Shown here in pieces: positions 6,001 to 7,865 of a DNA stretch of 7,865 nucleotides (positions within the stretch are counted from its first letter, which is position 1; each line of letters starts with the position of its first letter). The notes under the pieces are model-generated. The model saw only the letters and a list, made by a program, of their open reading frames with translations. It had not been told where the DNA came from and did no database searches. This DNA is from Desulfarculus sp. (GTDB lineage Bacteria > Desulfobacterota > Desulfarculia > Desulfarculales > Desulfarculaceae). The stretch is taken from positions 1 to 7,865 of the forward strand of contig JAIUYB010000083.1 of assembly GCA_020216625.1 (NCBI GenBank). Reading direction: 5' to 3'. A program made the translations under genes and the position numbers.

Positions 6001-6812
6001 GCCAAATGCGCGCGCCGGGCCACGGCCTTGAAAAAGGTGTAGCAGAAGGTTCCGTCTGGCTCGGCCGTGGCCAGCAGATCGGCCACGCCTTTATCCCATT
6101 CCTCGGGGCTCAGGTAGCCGGACGCGAGGGCCTGTTCGCGCACCCCCTGAACCATGGGCACGATGGTGCGGCGCACGAAGCCCTCCACCTGGCGGGGACG
6201 GCTGGCGTCGCTGTAGACCATGCGCGGCGAGACCTGGACCTCGGCCAGACCGGCCTGCACCAGCAGGGGATAGAGCCGACGGCCGATCAGGCTGTCGCCG
6301 CCCAGGCTGGCCTGACTGTCGACCAGGCACTGCCAGGCCCGGCGGGCCAAGGCGGTTTCGGGGTGGAAATAACAGGAGCCGTGGTCGCCCTCGATCACGG
6401 TCAGGCTGCCGCCGGGCTTGAGGACACGCTTGAGCTCGCGCAGCACCGCCACCGGGTCGGTCAGGTGCTCCAGCACGAAGCAGAGGAACACATGATCGAA
6501 CTCGGCCTCGCCAAAGGGCAGGGCGTAGAGGTCGCCCTGGCGGAACTCCACCCGGGTCATGCCCCGGGCCTGGGCGGCGGCCCGGGCCTGGGCCAAGGAG
6601 TCGGGGTTGATGTCCAGGCAGGTGAAATCGGCCTCCGGGCTGTTGCCGAAGAGGAACCCGGTCTGGGCCCCCACCCCGCAACCGGCCTCCAGAACCCTGG
6701 CCCCGGCCGGATAGACGGTGTCGTGGTGCAGCAGCTCGGCCAGGATGTCGGCCTGGTCGCCGAGGCGCTGGGCCTCGCGTTCGGAATAGCCGTGGACGTA
6801 GGCGTCGGCCAT
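5997..6812 (-). CDS. Class I SAM-dependent methyltransferase, substrate unknown
   Basis: This 271-residue soluble enzyme would transfer a methyl group from S-adenosylmethionine. The Rossmann fold signals are clear. Motif I, VLEAGCGVGAQ, is at 40-50; the acidic strand end CLDINP is at 65-70, with D67 positioned to bind the ribose hydroxyls. FRQGDLYALPF is near 90-100, FDHVFLCFVLEHL at 105-117, and LKPGG at 131-135. Before the fold is a distinctive stretch, HGYSEREAQRL (7-17) then LLHHDTVYPAG. After it come EGDHGSCYFHPE (141-152) and a helical C-terminal half with IGRRLYPLLVQAG. I recall these flanking motifs from a family of UbiE-like methyltransferases found in anaerobes, but know no assigned substrate. 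The ATG at 6812 has GGGGAG 6 bases upstream. The gene is separated from hypE by 97 bases containing a possible promoter. The stop codon overlaps the next promoter. Confidence 0.9.
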   Translation of the reverse strand: MADAYVHGYSEREAQRLGDQADILAELLHHDTVYPAGARVLEAGCGVGAQTGFLFGNSPEADFTCLDINPDSLAQARAAAQARGMTRVEFRQGDLYALPFGEAEFDHVFLCFVLEHLTDPVAVLRELKRVLKPGGSLTVIEGDHGSCYFHPETALARRAWQCLVDSQASLGGDSLIGRRLYPLLVQAGLAEVQVSPRMVYSDASRPRQVEGFVRRTIVPMVQGVREQALASGYLSPEEWDKGVADLLATAEPDGTFCYTFFKAVARRAHLA

Positions 6813-6853
6813 GGAATGCTCCCCTCTCCGCGCCGGGCAATGGCGCTGCCGGA

Positions 6854-6882
6854 AAACTAAGCACCGGCCCGGGGCGGGTCAA
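6854..6882 (-). promoter_or_regulatory. Possible promoter for the methyltransferase gene
   Basis: On the minus strand TTGACC (6882-6877) is followed after 17 bases by TAGTTT (6859-6854). The -35 matches five of six and the -10 only three of six. Transcription would start near 6847, about 35 bases before the ATG. It lies in the 95-base gap after hypE, which shows no clear terminator. Confidence 0.35.
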
Positions 6883-6907
6883 GGGGAGCGGCCGCGAAAA
6901 ACCGGCC

Positions 6908-7865
6908 TCAGCAGATGCGGGGCAGGGGCTCGCCGGAGAGCATGTCCAGGATGCGGCCGCCGCCCACCGTGGTCTTGAGCCAGACTCGGCCCCTGGGGGC
7001 TTCCAGCACCTGGCCGATCACCGCAGCGCCCGCGCCCAGGGGGTGGGCCTTCAGCGTGGCCAGCGCCTTGTCGGCCTGGCTGCCTTCCACGATGCAGATC
7101 AGCTTGCCCTCGTTGGCCAGGTAGAGCGGGTCCAGGCCCAACAGCTCGCAGACCCCGGCCACGGCGGGGTTGATGGGGATGGCCCCCTCGTATAGCTCCA
7201 GGGCCACGCCGCTGGTCTGGGCGATTTCGTTCAAGGTGGTGGCCAGGCCGCCCCGGGTGGGGTCGCGCAGGACGTGCACGCCAGCGCAGGCGGCCAGCAG
7301 GTCGGCCACCAGGCCGTTCAGGGGCGCGGAGTCGCTGCGCAAGGGAGCCTCCAGGCCCAGGCCCTGGCGCTGGGCCATGATCGTCACCCCGTGGTCGCCC
7401 ATGCTGCCCGAAACCAGGATCGCGTCGCCGGGGCGGGCCAGATGGGCCCCCAGCTCCAGGCCCTCGGGCAGGACGCCCACCCCGGTGGTGTTGATAAAGA
7501 GCTTGTCGGCCTGGCCCCGGCCCACCACCTTGGTGTCTCCGGCGATGATGGCCACCCCGGCCGCCCGGGCCGCCGCCGCCATGCTGGCCACGACGCGTTC
7601 CAAAAGCGCCAGGGGGAGCCCCTCCTCCAGCACGAAGCCGGCCGTCAGCCACAAGGGCCTGGCCCCGCGCATGGCCACGTCGTTGACCGTGCCGTGCACC
7701 GCCAACGAGCCGATGTCTCCGCCCGGGAACTCGATGGGATCCACCACGAAGCTGTCGGTGCTGATGGCCAGCCGGCCGGGCGGCGGGGTCAGCACGGCGG
7801 CGTCGTCCATGGAATCCAGGATGGGATTGGCCAGATGGCGGGCGAAGACCCGGGCCACCAGCTCG
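6908..7865 (-). CDS. hypE: Hydrogenase maturation protein HypE (5' end outside the window)
   Basis: HypE makes the cyanide ligands of the [NiFe]-hydrogenase active site in the cytoplasm. HypF attaches a carbamoyl group to the C-terminal cysteine of HypE, and HypE dehydrates it with ATP to a thiocyanate, which goes to the HypCD scaffold iron. The protein ends in PRIC, the exact tail carrying this cysteine. Other HypE/PurM-fold signatures are STDSFVVDPIEFPGGDIG, HGTVNDVAMRGA, GFVLEEGLPL, AGDTKVV, DKLFINTTGVG, SGSMGDHG and RDPTRGGLATTLNEIA. In-frame codons continue to the window edge (Glu-Leu before the GTG at 7858). Known HypE proteins have about 20-25 more N-terminal residues with a Gly-rich HGSGG-type motif, so the GTG is internal and the gene is cut by the window. 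Other hyp genes are expected just upstream, to the right. Confidence 0.97.
   Translation of the reverse strand, partial: ELVARVFARHLANPILDSMDDAAVLTPPPGRLAISTDSFVVDPIEFPGGDIGSLAVHGTVNDVAMRGARPLWLTAGFVLEEGLPLALLERVVASMAAAARAAGVAIIAGDTKVVGRGQADKLFINTTGVGVLPEGLELGAHLARPGDAILVSGSMGDHGVTIMAQRQGLGLEAPLRSDSAPLNGLVADLLAACAGVHVLRDPTRGGLATTLNEIAQTSGVALELYEGAIPINPAVAGVCELLGLDPLYLANEGKLICIVEGSQADKALATLKAHPLGAGAAVIGQVLEAPRGRVWLKTTVGGGRILDMLSGEPLPRIC

Noticed and set aside
7856..7858. GTG as the hypE start
   Set aside because: HypE proteins begin about 20-25 residues earlier, and the frame stays open to the window edge, so this GTG is an internal valine.
1..7865. Search for tRNA, rRNA, CRISPR arrays, insertion sequences, phage or defence genes
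   Set aside because: No regularly spaced repeats, transposase-like frames, terminal inverted repeats or tRNA-like cloverleaf were seen; gene content is chromosomal housekeeping and transport.

Overview
The window is GC-rich, gene-dense bacterial DNA. All but one of the genes lie on the minus strand. A hypE hydrogenase-maturation gene, a three-subunit TRAP transporter, a CNNM-type metal transporter and a flavin disulfide oxidoreductase together suggest an anaerobic or respiratory proteobacterium in the broad sense. A high-GC Desulfobacterota (former deltaproteobacteria) would fit, but no rRNA or other taxonomic marker is present, so this is inference.

Layout, from the left. Positions 1-145 (+) hold the last 47 residues of a helical, TPR-like protein. 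A convergent gap (146-289) contains two hairpins. Next come two translationally coupled minus-strand genes: a pyridine nucleotide-disulfide oxidoreductase (290-1657) and, upstream of it, a short CNNM/CorC-like membrane protein with CBS domains (1654-2700). A 150-base gap holds a strong GC dyad. A complete TRAP operon follows, in transcription order dctP (4654-5679), dctQ (4155-4640) and dctM (2851-4158). Upstream of dctP is an intergenic region of about 310 bases, then a SAM-dependent methyltransferase (5997-6812), then the 3' 95% or so of hypE (6908 to the window edge).

The most unusual part is the dctP leader. A sigma70-like promoter (TTGACA, 17 bases, TACAAA) overlaps the methyltransferase stop codon and sits inside a 10-bp dyad. 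It would give a leader of about 285 nt. That leader contains a candidate 24-codon reading frame with five tyrosine codons among seven, three of them consecutive. The last tyrosine codons run directly into the 5' arm of a clean intrinsic terminator, which lies about 115 bases before dctP. This is the arrangement of a ribosome-mediated attenuator, here in front of a TRAP transporter rather than an amino-acid biosynthetic operon. The hairpin and U-tract are clear. The leader peptide has no good ribosome binding site of its own, so the attenuation model is a hypothesis.

The TRAP genes act together: a periplasmic binding protein delivers an organic acid to the DctQM membrane complex, which imports it with sodium. 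HypE belongs to [NiFe]-hydrogenase cofactor assembly, and its operon partners lie outside the window. The CNNM protein and the oxidoreductase share a transcript, but their functional link is unknown.
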